Source of the DNA: Prevotellaceae bacterium UBA2448
Lineage (GTDB): Bacteria; Bacteroidota; Bacteroidia; Bacteroidales; Bacteroidaceae
NCBI GenBank assembly: GCA_002342585.1
Contig: DDQG01000039.1
Span: 24,893-71,649 of the forward strand
DNA: 46,757 bases
Direction: 5' to 3'
Position numbers and translations under genes: made by a program. The notes below the pieces were generated by a model. The model was not told the origin of the DNA. It saw only the letters and a list, made by a program, of their open reading frames with translations, and made no database searches. Below, one piece after another: positions 27,101-33,464 of the stretch (the stretch's first letter is position 1; every line of letters begins with the position of its first letter).

Positions 27101-29788
27101 GAAACTAAGGCTGCTTTCATCTGCGGCTCTGTCTATGGCGGTAGTGAGAGCGGTCATGTGTTGAACAACACCAGCGTCTATATGTCTGGCGGACAGATTG
27201 GTTGTGCTATAGGCCGTGACACTCCTTATACTGATGATGATTTTATAAATCAAGCAACTCTGTATGGTACTGCTCACTGGACATATACTGCCGGTGGCAT
27301 GGGTGCTCCTTACGACCAGTTTGCCGACACCCCGGGCTATGATGCTAAGGGTGGTGCAACAACAGGTACAGACGGTCGTACTTTCTATGGCAACGTGTTT
27401 GCCGGAGGCTCTGGTTACTATCCATACGCTCCAGGTAAGTGGCTGAGGTCTGCGGGACATATTGGTGGCACAGCATCTGTCACCCTTTCCGGTGGACATA
27501 TCCTGAACAACCTCTATGGTGGCTGCGAGATGGCCGACATTGATGGCGCTGTCACCGTCACCATGACTGGAGGTACCGTTGGTGTGCCTCGCCATCATGA
27601 GGTTATCGCTGCTAACCCGAACTATGGTAACGTCTATGGTGCGGGTATGGGTGATAAGCGTATTTTCTTCAACACCAGTACCAACGTCGCATCTACAACA
27701 ATCAATATCTCCAACGGTACAGTCTATGGCTCTGTCTATGGTGGAGGTGAGGATGGTCATGTAATGGGTTCTGCCACCACAACTATCAGTCAGCCTGTAG
27801 ATAATACAACCGTGATTGGTTGTAACGGTCAATCGGGCTATGACGGCAATGTCTTTGGTGCAGGACAGGGTCACATAGGAGCATTGACCGCTGGCGTGGT
27901 TGGCGGTAATGCGAGTCTGACCATCACTGGTGGTACTCTCAATGGTTCTGCCTATGGTGGAGGACGTATCGCTTCGGTCGGTACTTATTTCGCAATGGCA
28001 AATGATCCTAAATATGGTACGATGCAGGATGGCGACGATCACGGCAACCTCTCCGTTAGTCTGACGGGCGGTACTATCAAGCAAAACGTTTATGGCGGTT
28101 GCATGGGTACAGCAGATGATGTTGCCTATGGTATCTCGAAGAATGTATCCGTAGAACTCAATAATGGTGTTGACGATGATGCCAAGGGTTGCGTTGTCTT
28201 AGGTCCAATCTTCGGTTGTAACAACGTCAACAGTTCACCTGAGGGTTCTTCGACCGTGCATATCTACAAGACACAGCGCAATGGCGCTTCACGTATTACT
28301 AATACCGCAGAGGTAACCGATGCCAAGGTCAATGGTACAAAGGATTCGGAGGGTGAGTTCATTCTGAGCTCTTTCGATGTACCTGCTGTCTATGGCGGTG
28401 GTAACCTCGCAGCATATACTCCAAAGGATCCAAACGGCACCACATCAGTCATCATCGACGGATGTAGCCGCACTAGCGTCGGACAGGTTTATGGCGGTGG
28501 TAATGCAGCTTCTACACCTGCCACTTCAGTCACCGTCAACGGTACTTTCGAAATTGGTGAACTCTTCGGAGGTGGTAATGGTAAGGATGCCCTGCCTAGT
28601 GGTGACCCCAACCCTGGTGCTAACGTAGGTTTCAAAGACTATTATGCAGTAGAGAACGACGAACGTTGGAATACAGAAGAAAAACGTGAAACAAATCAAG
28701 AGTTCATTGATACTTATGTATATGGAACAGGTTTGGCAAACGTTGACATCAAGGGTGGTACCATCCATCGCGTATTTGGTGGTTCCAATACCAAAGGTAA
28801 TGTACGTGAAACCGCCCTCACCATGTTGGAGGAGGTGACAGACGGAGATGCTCCTATCTGTGATTTCCACGTTGATGAGGCTTACGGCGGTGGTAAGAGT
28901 GCTCCTATGGATGCTCAGGCAAAACTGCTCATGGCTTGTATCCCTGGTCTTGAAGAGGTATATGGCGGTGCTCAGGCTGCCGACATCCGCGATGACGTGA
29001 CGCTGACCATTACCAACGGAACCTTCAACCGTGTGTTTGGTGGTAACAACCTCAGCGGCACTATCAGTGGATCTATCACTGTGAACATCGAGGAGGTGGG
29101 CTGCCGTCCTATTATCATCGGTGAACTCTATGGCGGTGGTAACCTTGCTGCATACTCTATCTATGGTTATAACGATGACGACACACCAAAGACATCGGGT
29201 GAGAATCCTTCAAAGGATCCAGAAATCAATGTGAAGTCATTCACCAGCATTGGTTCTATCTATGGCGGTGGCTATGGTGAACCTGCATTAATGGTAGGTA
29301 GTCCTACGGTCAATATCAATGAGGTGGCAGACCCTGAGAGTGATGCACAGAATAAGTCATATACTGAGGATGCTCAGACGAAATACTATTCTGACTATGC
29401 GGGCGAGACCAAGACCATTGCAGGACACAGTGTCATCCTGCCATCTCACGCAAAGGGCAAGATGGGTTCTATCTACAGCGTTTTTGGAGGTGGTAACGCA
29501 GCCAAGGTTATGGGAAGTACGACCGTCAACATCGGTACAACGGTAGGTGATGACATTTACATGGAAGTACCTGTTAAAGTAGGCACCGATCTGACAGGTG
29601 GAGGCTACTACACCAAGAGTGGAGATGAATACACACCTGCTTCAGGCGAAGCCGCAGAAGACACTGCCTACTACAAGAAATACACCGTACTTGGCGTTGA
29701 CATCCGCGACAATGTATATGGCGGTGGTAACAATGCCGAAGTAACAGGCAATGCTAACGTCAACATCGGAAAAAAAGCAACGCCGTAG
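21131..29788 (+). CDS. Giant surface protein 2: GLUG and YGGG-repeat protein, possibly phase-variable
   Basis: 2885-aa paralogue-like protein starting 4 bp after giant protein 1. The first 46 residues are basic and include three copies of a 22-bp DNA repeat read in three frames; a hydrophobic signal (LAISMLLMLTLGSGSVWGQ) ends near residue 61. Residues about 62-480 have repeated 'YYAIHNKDNGYL', 'GRWLRFDGG' and 'KNYL' motifs resembling a ricin-type beta-trefoil (tentative). About 650-790 hold GLUG-like motifs (TGGLVGFLDGTARVINCYSY, TVGGIVGYNN). From about 1330 to the end come some twenty [YF]GGG rungs such as 'VYGGGAFGSIG' and 'GSVYGGGENGH'. The protein ends inside this pattern (NVNIGKKATP) with no T9SS sorting domain, unlike its neighbour. 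In-frame ATGs at 21269 and 21278 could start a shorter form that would lack a basic n-region. Confidence 0.78.
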   Translation: MNTIYRHMIRLAKKMITRLRLTLDEITAHSRRDYGSLSTGLRLAISMLLMLTLGSGSVWGQVTYQYYAIHNKDNGYLKQVNGGIAVDKTFRYENSHDGNGSSIWVLSSDGYLQQEMYYLNVANDQTLYLSTEKVTQWTIDNTTASGKNYLKPSGSSKFLCADSGPQLKESPSKYLNACAMTIAENGTKWEGPKDVSFTVQSPQLVTYLRTYYVRSIIATISKDDAGNTNSKVVDKKDSRCYCKLTYSTTTDANKGTKWDINETSGVIYSKQASGDYSVAATYSVAPLDPIALLLHPAADKTVTLKLQPSPLAPDAGKNYLLFYTKDANYRFPYDDGSLNENDAVKTNASSSVLTEPATSPNNNICWKIVRDDEGFYSFRNVNSGRWLRFDGGQFVDGSDYGVIEVGADGDATPAGNEYKFRLYKSGTYKNTNTAPTYCILPYSKQYAVFKSDGVATNALVSLSVYTTPKVISLNKANDDSKYCIFAYEAEYRIYGNFTLSGPSSALATGGYVFKTTGSYSSRNIVGSPSNVQDLEIKDSYSVADLSFTWQVNGLDGYITKQTPTVSSGKGTQVVTVNSLPSGTLYGKVRVQAKSGSATGGINGEDNRKSSGWKELEFNLYGEPSYTNISSLSEITSSDGYYRLTADVSDTPGVTEFSGFLDGNMHKISGVSAPLFTTLTGTVKNVILENVTISGTGNTGAIAATANDAACIYNVGILSGSVSGTGYTGGLVGFLDGTARVINCYSYADITGGTTVGGIVGYNNVATTATNLKTMVMNCMFYGNITGGTTKSPVYGGKNINNNQGGLNTFNYYSYEKLTGGVTDNQYNCALAVEDKYLNRFEFYRLLLNSNKKLAAYYATGSAENGDKMAKWVLETADRTIDNPKPYPVLKTQGYYPSIVNPDIEHALDSASVGRNHGGKLGKTLSVTISGVGSNAPSGASITTGSLTLTRTDKDFDRFNFNYDKVQLPYYNDVGTGNYTDYKVVTGWKITAITAVEDDPYTSANYPTTGITDFPNHNYADRKSSNKDLYSVSKRVFSQGAYFDVPYGVTSITIEPYWGTAVYVADQYYDVVYKNDYTGKQGVSQVGTQAVDNTTEFKGQKVRTSITGLGSGTTVYDNAVVLVGNFHLDNVPSVGTVPFTMMSVDMDNDHEPDYSLIYHHKGRTAICPIRFDFLNISGTAQAQKPNGASLVCNFTIFKTKGWFEVTNTSSFYTSQLEYENLADVNKVDAPLILLGGVIDQFVSTQSSAVNGKTIYIHVGGNVWINSFGLGTHSDGSQSTPHVPVSVTGGEYEGLYLTGTYNAGAAVRTDNAECYISGGHIVEAAGASLEQINGSVHWQIYNADIDEFFGGGINDAKPIKGDITTDIYNSNVGLFCGGPKFGNMQTGKKVTSNAEGCIFGKYFGAGYGGTSLSRKKYYDATATDWSGWAGKYVDDRGKYFDGSTTSAPGDSKYGKKGPGVATDMDYEFFVWSPGNTGGRFFVKYATFSLAQCNDVSSTLKKCTVETNFYGGGNLGKVVGTATSVLEDCTVKGSVYGAGYSASLPTVEVRDGGFIKNPDYNKQSGMFEPAKLSGTTTFTWQNATAAGKTLNNGESGSDLENHILYTNTVLTGLGEVAKTVLTIKGTTTVGESVYGGGEESDVGGDTEVNVTGGTIGTIGKGGATWGNVYGGGKGKEDDVTAGLVKGNTNVTISGTTETTKILHNVYGGGAFGSIGTFTYNSTTGFPNGLTDNTGTTNITITGGTIGSNGKDNGMVFGSSRGSEGDPASDANVDKIAWVGNTNVVIGTTDAESNANPAIKGSVYGGGENGHNYQNGHVTVHSGTIGITDSEIDGGARYPTRGNVYGGGCGTDTFERGEGDNKKTYYDFNAGIVLGNTQVDIDGGHIVHNVYGGGAMGSVGTYTFADAAYNTEHPEVPVGMPISCAANTGLCTINITGGKIGMTNATMTGHGTDGPDDFGHVFGAGRGYSKDPDLYPNIEFCAFFNNTKVNIGKTETKAAFICGSVYGGSESGHVLNNTSVYMSGGQIGCAIGRDTPYTDDDFINQATLYGTAHWTYTAGGMGAPYDQFADTPGYDAKGGATTGTDGRTFYGNVFAGGSGYYPYAPGKWLRSAGHIGGTASVTLSGGHILNNLYGGCEMADIDGAVTVTMTGGTVGVPRHHEVIAANPNYGNVYGAGMGDKRIFFNTSTNVASTTINISNGTVYGSVYGGGEDGHVMGSATTTISQPVDNTTVIGCNGQSGYDGNVFGAGQGHIGALTAGVVGGNASLTITGGTLNGSAYGGGRIASVGTYFAMANDPKYGTMQDGDDHGNLSVSLTGGTIKQNVYGGCMGTADDVAYGISKNVSVELNNGVDDDAKGCVVLGPIFGCNNVNSSPEGSSTVHIYKTQRNGASRITNTAEVTDAKVNGTKDSEGEFILSSFDVPAVYGGGNLAAYTPKDPNGTTSVIIDGCSRTSVGQVYGGGNAASTPATSVTVNGTFEIGELFGGGNGKDALPSGDPNPGANVGFKDYYAVENDERWNTEEKRETNQEFIDTYVYGTGLANVDIKGGTIHRVFGGSNTKGNVRETALTMLEEVTDGDAPICDFHVDEAYGGGKSAPMDAQAKLLMACIPGLEEVYGGAQAADIRDDVTLTITNGTFNRVFGGNNLSGTISGSITVNIEEVGCRPIIIGELYGGGNLAAYSIYGYNDDDTPKTSGENPSKDPEINVKSFTSIGSIYGGGYGEPALMVGSPTVNINEVADPESDAQNKSYTEDAQTKYYSDYAGETKTIAGHSVILPSHAKGKMGSIYSVFGGGNAAKVMGSTTVNIGTTVGDDIYMEVPVKVGTDLTGGGYYTKSGDEYTPASGEAAEDTAYYKKYTVLGVDIRDNVYGGGNNAEVTGNANVNIGKKATP
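21181..21262 (+). repeat. 22-bp tandem repeat, 3 perfect copies plus a 16-bp partial, inside the 5' end of giant gene 2
   Basis: Perfect copies occupy 21181-21202, 21203-21224 and 21225-21246; each begins GAGATTACGGCTC. A fourth partial copy (21247-21262) differs at two of 16 positions. Because 22 = 1 modulo 3, the copies are translated in three different frames (RLRLTLD, EITAHSRR, DYGSLST), and three copies restore the original frame just before the signal peptide. Gain or loss of one copy would put the signal peptide out of frame with every upstream ATG. Confidence 0.92.
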
Positions 29789-29794
29789 GTGACA

Positions 29795-29815
29795 GTCGAT
29801 AATTGACAATTGATA
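29795..29815. repeat. Short heptad array (3 units)
   Basis: GTCGATA, ATTGACA and ATTGATA lie between the stop of giant gene 2 and its terminator. A short, degenerate member of the period-7 class. Confidence 0.6.
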
Positions 29816-29817
29816 CA

Positions 29818-29855
29818 AAAAGCGGCTTGCAATCATCAGACTGCAAGCCGCTTTT
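29818..29855. terminator. Rho-independent terminator, probably bidirectional
   Basis: A 14-bp perfect stem (AAAAGCGGCTTGCA at 29818-29831, its complement at 29842-29855) encloses a 10-nt loop and carries a T run on the 3' side in both directions. It lies between the end of the fimbrial/giant operon and the convergent comEC-like gene and can serve both. Confidence 0.9.
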
Positions 29856-29921
29856 CACTTTTCACCTTTCACCTTTCACTTTTCACTTTTCACATCTCAC
29901 ATCTCACCTTTCACGTTTCAC
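29852..29921. repeat. Heptad repeat array (10 units) overlapping the 3' end of the comEC-like gene
   Basis: Ten units of the form NTTTCAC or ATCTCAC run in exact 7-bp phase. On the minus strand they read GTGAAAN, and the comEC-like gene takes its last codons and its TGA stop (29904-29906) from them. Confidence 0.9.
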
Positions 29922-31115
29922 ATTGTTTTCTATCAGAAAATAAACGCAAACTATTATTCCGTACCATAGGAAAACCTCCGGCAGAGAGGGCTGATAGGTG
30001 ATGGTGGCGGAAGGCAATGTACTAATGGTGTTGGCAACATAAATGAGTGCCGACACCATTTTTATTGTTATATGCAATAGCCATACTACCGGCAGTCCGA
30101 CGAGTGAGAGCACCCACCAGAGAAGGGAGAATATGACGATAGGGTAGGCAAATAGCGTACCGGCAATGTTGCCCAGTAGTCCGTACACTGGCATGGTTCC
30201 GAAGTAATGGGTTACCAAAGGGAAGGTAACAAGACTGCATATCACCGTGAATGCAATAATAGCAAAGAATGGGTTTTGCGGAATGCGTTTCTGCATCAGG
30301 GCAATACCTGTGATGCAACAGAAGGAGAGCTGGAATCCTACATGACCTATCATCAGCGGGTCGATAAGCAAGATGATGATGGCGGCAAGGGCACAGGAGT
30401 TTATCATCCTCACTTCTCTTTGTAACAGATAACAGATTTCCACAATGGTGCAGAAGATTGTGGCACGAACCAGCGAGGGAGACATGCCCGTAATGGCTGC
30501 ATAGGACCATATAATCAGAAGGGTAATTGCACAACTGATATATCGCCCTTTAGTCGTGGTGCGCATCGAGACAAAGAGCAGGTATAACATTATATATATA
30601 ATAGAGAGATGAAAACCGGACAGTGCCAGCAGGTGACTAATACCTGCTGCTGCGAAGGTCTGACGCAGTTCCTTGCTCATGTCTTTCTTATATCCTATGC
30701 TTATGGCTTCGATTATCGTTTTCTCATCCGACTTTCCCGGACATGCCTTCTGAATATGCTTGTGCAGAGCCTGCTGCCATTCCAGCGCTTTCGCATTTTG
30801 CATGTTGTTCTGCCTATACAACTCATATCTGTACCCTTTCCCATACTGAGCATAGAATTGTTTATGACGACTCGCAGAACGCAGATATCCGAACATGCCC
30901 AACAGCAGAAATGTGCACACCATGAAAACCACATTCCATGCTTCGTGCCGCTCCACCATCTGATTGCATATAATCATTAAGCATAACACTATACCCATGC
31001 CCGCAAAAATATATGCTGACGGTATGTCCCATCCCATATGTACTGTACCGACACAACCTGCCACCATTCCCAATAGAAATGGCACAAACAGACAAACTAA
31101 CAGATATTTATGCAT
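29904..31115 (-). CDS. ComEC/Rec2-family membrane protein, short form
   Basis: 403-aa polytopic membrane protein. Residues about 5-90 hold three hydrophobic segments and a truncated N-terminal region. The core, about residues 140-390, is the Competence domain: 'AAAGISHLLALSGFHLSIIYIM', 'ITGMSPSLVRATIF' and 'PLMIGHVGFQLSFCCITGIAL' are hallmark ComEC segments. ComEC forms the inner-membrane channel for single-stranded DNA uptake. This copy is shorter than typical ComEC (about 700 aa): the C-terminal metallo-beta-lactamase domain is absent and the N-terminal OB region is reduced, so channel only or an alternative role is possible. It is transcribed alone, convergent with the giant-gene operon and divergent from rubrerythrin. 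ATG at 31115 lies about 4 nt from a -7-like box, which suggests a leaderless transcript. Confidence 0.85.
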   Translation of the reverse strand: MHKYLLVCLFVPFLLGMVAGCVGTVHMGWDIPSAYIFAGMGIVLCLMIICNQMVERHEAWNVVFMVCTFLLLGMFGYLRSASRHKQFYAQYGKGYRYELYRQNNMQNAKALEWQQALHKHIQKACPGKSDEKTIIEAISIGYKKDMSKELRQTFAAAGISHLLALSGFHLSIIYIMLYLLFVSMRTTTKGRYISCAITLLIIWSYAAITGMSPSLVRATIFCTIVEICYLLQREVRMINSCALAAIIILLIDPLMIGHVGFQLSFCCITGIALMQKRIPQNPFFAIIAFTVICSLVTFPLVTHYFGTMPVYGLLGNIAGTLFAYPIVIFSLLWWVLSLVGLPVVWLLHITIKMVSALIYVANTISTLPSATITYQPSLPEVFLWYGIIVCVYFLIENNVKRER

Positions 31116-31119
31116 GGGG

Positions 31120-31151
31120 CAAAGTTATTGCCTTTTAGATTATTTATGAAA
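31120..31151 (-). promoter_or_regulatory. Possible promoter of the comEC-like gene
   Basis: On the minus strand, TAACTTTG (31127 to 31120) is preceded 20 bp upstream by TTTC (31151 to 31148), one mismatch from TTTG. The start codon begins four bases downstream of the box. Confidence 0.5.
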
Positions 31152-31168
31152 AAAATAATCGGTTTTTA

Positions 31169-31199
31169 TTTGTAATTCTCTGACAAGGTTGTATTTTTG
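31169..31199 (+). promoter_or_regulatory. Rubrerythrin promoter
   Basis: TTTG (31169-31172), a 19-bp spacer and TATTTTTG (31192-31199) followed by C match the Bacteroidetes consensus. This leaves a leader of about 35 nt before the ATG. Confidence 0.78.
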
Positions 31200-31239
31200 C
31201 ACCGACAACCTAGTATTAACACTTAAATCTAACATTATT

Positions 31240-31806
31240 ATGGCAAAGAAATGGGTATGCCCAGTATGTGGCTATGTACATGAAGGTGACACTCCACCAG
31301 AGAAGTGTCCACAGTGTAAAGTTCCTGGCTCAAAGTTCATTGAGAAGGAAGTAACAGAAGGTCTTAATTTTGCTTGCGAACACGAAATTGGTGTTGCAAA
31401 GGCTATTCCTGCTGGCGAAGAAGGTGCTTTCGTTCTTCAGGGTTTGAAGGATCACTTCAACGGCGAATGCTGCGAAGTAGGTATGTATCTCGCTATGGCT
31501 CGTCAGGCTGATCGCGAAGGTTATCCAGAAGTATCTGAGGCTTTCCGTCGCTATGCTTACGAAGAGGCTGACCACGCTTCTCGCTTCGCTGAGATGCTCG
31601 GAGAAATGGTTTGGGACACAAAGACTAACCTCAAGAAGCGTATGGAAGCTGAAGAAGGTGCTTGTGCTGCAAAACTCGACATCGCTAAGGTGGCTAAGAA
31701 ACTCAACCTCGATGCTATCCACGACTCAGTTCACGAGATGGCTAAGGATGAGGCTCGCCACGGCGCAGGCTTCCAAGGTCTCTACAACAGATATTTCGGA
31801 AAGTAA
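31240..31806 (+). CDS. Reverse-order rubrerythrin (N-terminal rubredoxin domain)
   Basis: 188-aa protein; the ATG at 31240 (MAKKWVCPVCG) is chosen because the frame upstream runs through the promoter. The rubredoxin-type domain comes first, with Fe(Cys)4 ligands C7, C10, C23 and C26. The ferritin-like diiron four-helix domain follows, with Glu/His ligands in 'GECCEVGMYLAMA', 'YEEADHASRF' and 'DEARHGAGF'. Classical rubrerythrin has the opposite domain order; the reversed form is known from strict anaerobes as a very active H2O2 reductase fed by NADH:rubredoxin oxidoreductase. Cytoplasmic. It is followed at 92 bp by a free rubredoxin gene, a plausible electron donor, so the pair looks like a peroxide-defence unit. 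Confidence 0.93.
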   Translation: MAKKWVCPVCGYVHEGDTPPEKCPQCKVPGSKFIEKEVTEGLNFACEHEIGVAKAIPAGEEGAFVLQGLKDHFNGECCEVGMYLAMARQADREGYPEVSEAFRRYAYEEADHASRFAEMLGEMVWDTKTNLKKRMEAEEGACAAKLDIAKVAKKLNLDAIHDSVHEMAKDEARHGAGFQGLYNRYFGK

Positions 31807-31814
31807 AACCGTTT

Positions 31815-31861
31815 GCCGCCATTTTTGTCGTCATATCGTCATAACGACATGTCGAGGCGGC
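31815..31861 (+). other. Two-tier hairpin between rubrerythrin and rubredoxin genes
   Basis: Outer arms GCCGCC (31815-31820) and GGCGGC (31856-31861) enclose inner arms TGTCGT and ACGACA. There is no following T run, so it is more likely an mRNA-processing or stability element, or a weak attenuator, than a terminator. Confidence 0.55.
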
Positions 31862-31869
31862 TCAATAAT

Positions 31870-31890
31870 TAACCTTTAACCTTTAACCTT
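31870..31890. repeat. Heptad array (3 perfect units)
   Basis: TAACCTT three times, immediately upstream of the rubredoxin gene. TAA occurs in all three forward frames. Confidence 0.88.
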
Positions 31891-31898
31891 TACAAGCT

Positions 31899-32057
31899 AT
31901 GGCAAAATACGTATGTGAAGTATGCGGATGGGAATACGACCCAGAAGTAGGAGTACCAGAGAAGGGTATCGCACCCGGTACTGCTTTTGAAGATCTGCCA
32001 GATGATTTCGAATGCCCTCTCTGCGGAGTTGGCAAGGATCAGTTCGCAGAAGCTTAA
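31899..32057 (+). CDS. Rubredoxin
   Basis: 52-aa electron carrier. Two CxxCG knuckles, C6-C9 (CEVCG) and C39-C42 (CPLCG), bind one iron; between them are the family signatures WEYDPEVG and GTAFEDLPDDFECP. Length is exactly that of typical free rubredoxins (about 52-54 aa). ATG at 31899 follows the TAACCTT array. It is probably co-transcribed with the rubrerythrin gene and supplies electrons to it. The TAA stop (32055-32057) overlaps the TAA stop of the convergent pseudouridine synthase gene, the two sharing a TTAA. Confidence 0.95.
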   Translation: MAKYVCEVCGWEYDPEVGVPEKGIAPGTAFEDLPDDFECPLCGVGKDQFAEA

Positions 32058-33445
32058 AAGTCCGCTTTCCTTTCAAATATCATCCCTGCACCTGTGCGGG
32101 GATGTTTTATTTCTATACGTTCCGCATGCAAGTACAACCTGTCTGCAGCCCTTCCGTATAGAGCATCGCCTTTTATGGGTACACCAAGTCCGTCGCTGTG
32201 GGCTGAGTGTACCCTTAACTGATGGGTGCGACCAGTCTTGGGATGAAACACCACTCGTGCTTCCTCCTGCAATTCATAATCGGTAACAGCTCGCTTCCCG
32301 TGTTCGTAACTGACCATCTGACGGGGACGGTCAAACGGATTGGGCAATAAAGGCAGGGTTATTGTTCCTTTCCTTGGTATGTTCTCAGCTACAGGACTCT
32401 CTAACAAAGCTACGTAAGTCTTGACTACTGTTTGTTTCACAAATTGTTCCTGCAACTGTTTATATGCGTTTTCATTCAAAGCAAATACAATGATTCCGGA
32501 GGTGTCCATATCCAGCCGGTGCACATTCACAGCTCCTGCCCATCGCTCTCTTACTATGTCCAGAAGCGACGGCATGTCATCATTTCCTGGGGTCGAGGGT
32601 AGTCCCGCAGGTTTATACACCACTGCCATGTCGTCATCTTCATATATGTATTCCACTTTCTTCGCTTGTTCCCGCGCAGTACTGAGTATAGGATTTTCCT
32701 CTACCTGCAGTCCTTCTAACATATGTCGCAGAATGGGTTTGCATTTCGAATGACAGGCAGGGTAGTACTGACTGTCTATCCTCACTTCATCCTTTGGCGA
32801 CGGTCCTAACCAGAATTCTGCCATGCAAAGTGGTTTCAGCTGGTGCTGATAGGCATATTGCAGTAGCTTAGGGGCACAACATTCTCCGGCACCCGAAGGA
32901 ATGCGACTCCCCATCTGCACCTGCCTCTTGCCGTTGAAGTATTCTTCTGCTGTAAGTATCTGGGGCTGGTTCTCAAATAGGCTGATGAGCGACTTGCTTT
33001 CGCCTTTTGCATTGAGCAGGTGGAATTGTTCGAACAACCACTGCTGCAGGGCGATGGAACGCTGTTTTCTCTCTCTGCGTAGTTCCTCTGTGTCTTCTCC
33101 GTTGGCAATCCTGTGGTTTATGGCACTTATATTCGCCTCTTCCTGTTTGAAGTAACTGCCCTCGGTCTGCAGGTTATAAACGGGTGGCACAAAACCTTCC
33201 TGCAGGTACGTACCACCTATCATTCCCGAGAAGGCTGCAAGGTAGTAGCGTTTGCCTTCTGCTTCTACTATCATCACTCCAAACATCTTACCGTTCTTTT
33301 CTTTCGTGAGCAGTTGACGGCACACCGGAGCAATATCCTCCACTGCCGCTACACATAACGGATGGGGCTTGTAGCGGAAAGGGTAGGTAAACTGCTCTGG
33401 TGACGGTATGTCATCAGTACCTGGTGGCAACGGATGTAAAAGCAT
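32054..33445 (-). CDS. RluA-family pseudouridine synthase with N-terminal extension
   Basis: 463-aa cytoplasmic RNA-modifying enzyme. The C-terminal catalytic part (about residues 265-455) has HRLDMDTSG with the catalytic Asp312, then 'KTYVALLE' and 'HPKTGRTHQLRVH', all RluA signatures. The first ~250 residues are a conserved extension seen in a subgroup of RluA-like proteins, with 'SGAGECCAPKLLQYA' and 'CMAEFWLGPSP'; its function is not known to me. No S4 domain is visible. The target uridine cannot be told from sequence; RluA homologues modify 23S rRNA or tRNA. It is the last gene of a minus-strand operon (glucanotransferase, DUF5715 protein, this gene), 19 bp after the previous gene. Confidence 0.9.
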   Translation of the reverse strand: MLLHPLPPGTDDIPSPEQFTYPFRYKPHPLCVAAVEDIAPVCRQLLTKEKNGKMFGVMIVEAEGKRYYLAAFSGMIGGTYLQEGFVPPVYNLQTEGSYFKQEEANISAINHRIANGEDTEELRRERKQRSIALQQWLFEQFHLLNAKGESKSLISLFENQPQILTAEEYFNGKRQVQMGSRIPSGAGECCAPKLLQYAYQHQLKPLCMAEFWLGPSPKDEVRIDSQYYPACHSKCKPILRHMLEGLQVEENPILSTAREQAKKVEYIYEDDDMAVVYKPAGLPSTPGNDDMPSLLDIVRERWAGAVNVHRLDMDTSGIIVFALNENAYKQLQEQFVKQTVVKTYVALLESPVAENIPRKGTITLPLLPNPFDRPRQMVSYEHGKRAVTDYELQEEARVVFHPKTGRTHQLRVHSAHSDGLGVPIKGDALYGRAADRLYLHAERIEIKHPRTGAGMIFERKADF

Positions 33446-33464
33446 CGTGATGATTTCCGTGGGT

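Noticed and set aside
26495..28084. Long open frame (529 codons) antisense to giant gene 2
   Set aside because: It is the complement of the low-complexity YGGG repeats, whose codon bias suppresses stops on the other strand. No promoter, signal peptide or family pattern is visible.
30022..30534. Minus-strand alternative-frame ORF inside the comEC-like gene
   Set aside because: It overlaps a well-supported membrane protein in another frame and shows no recognisable features.
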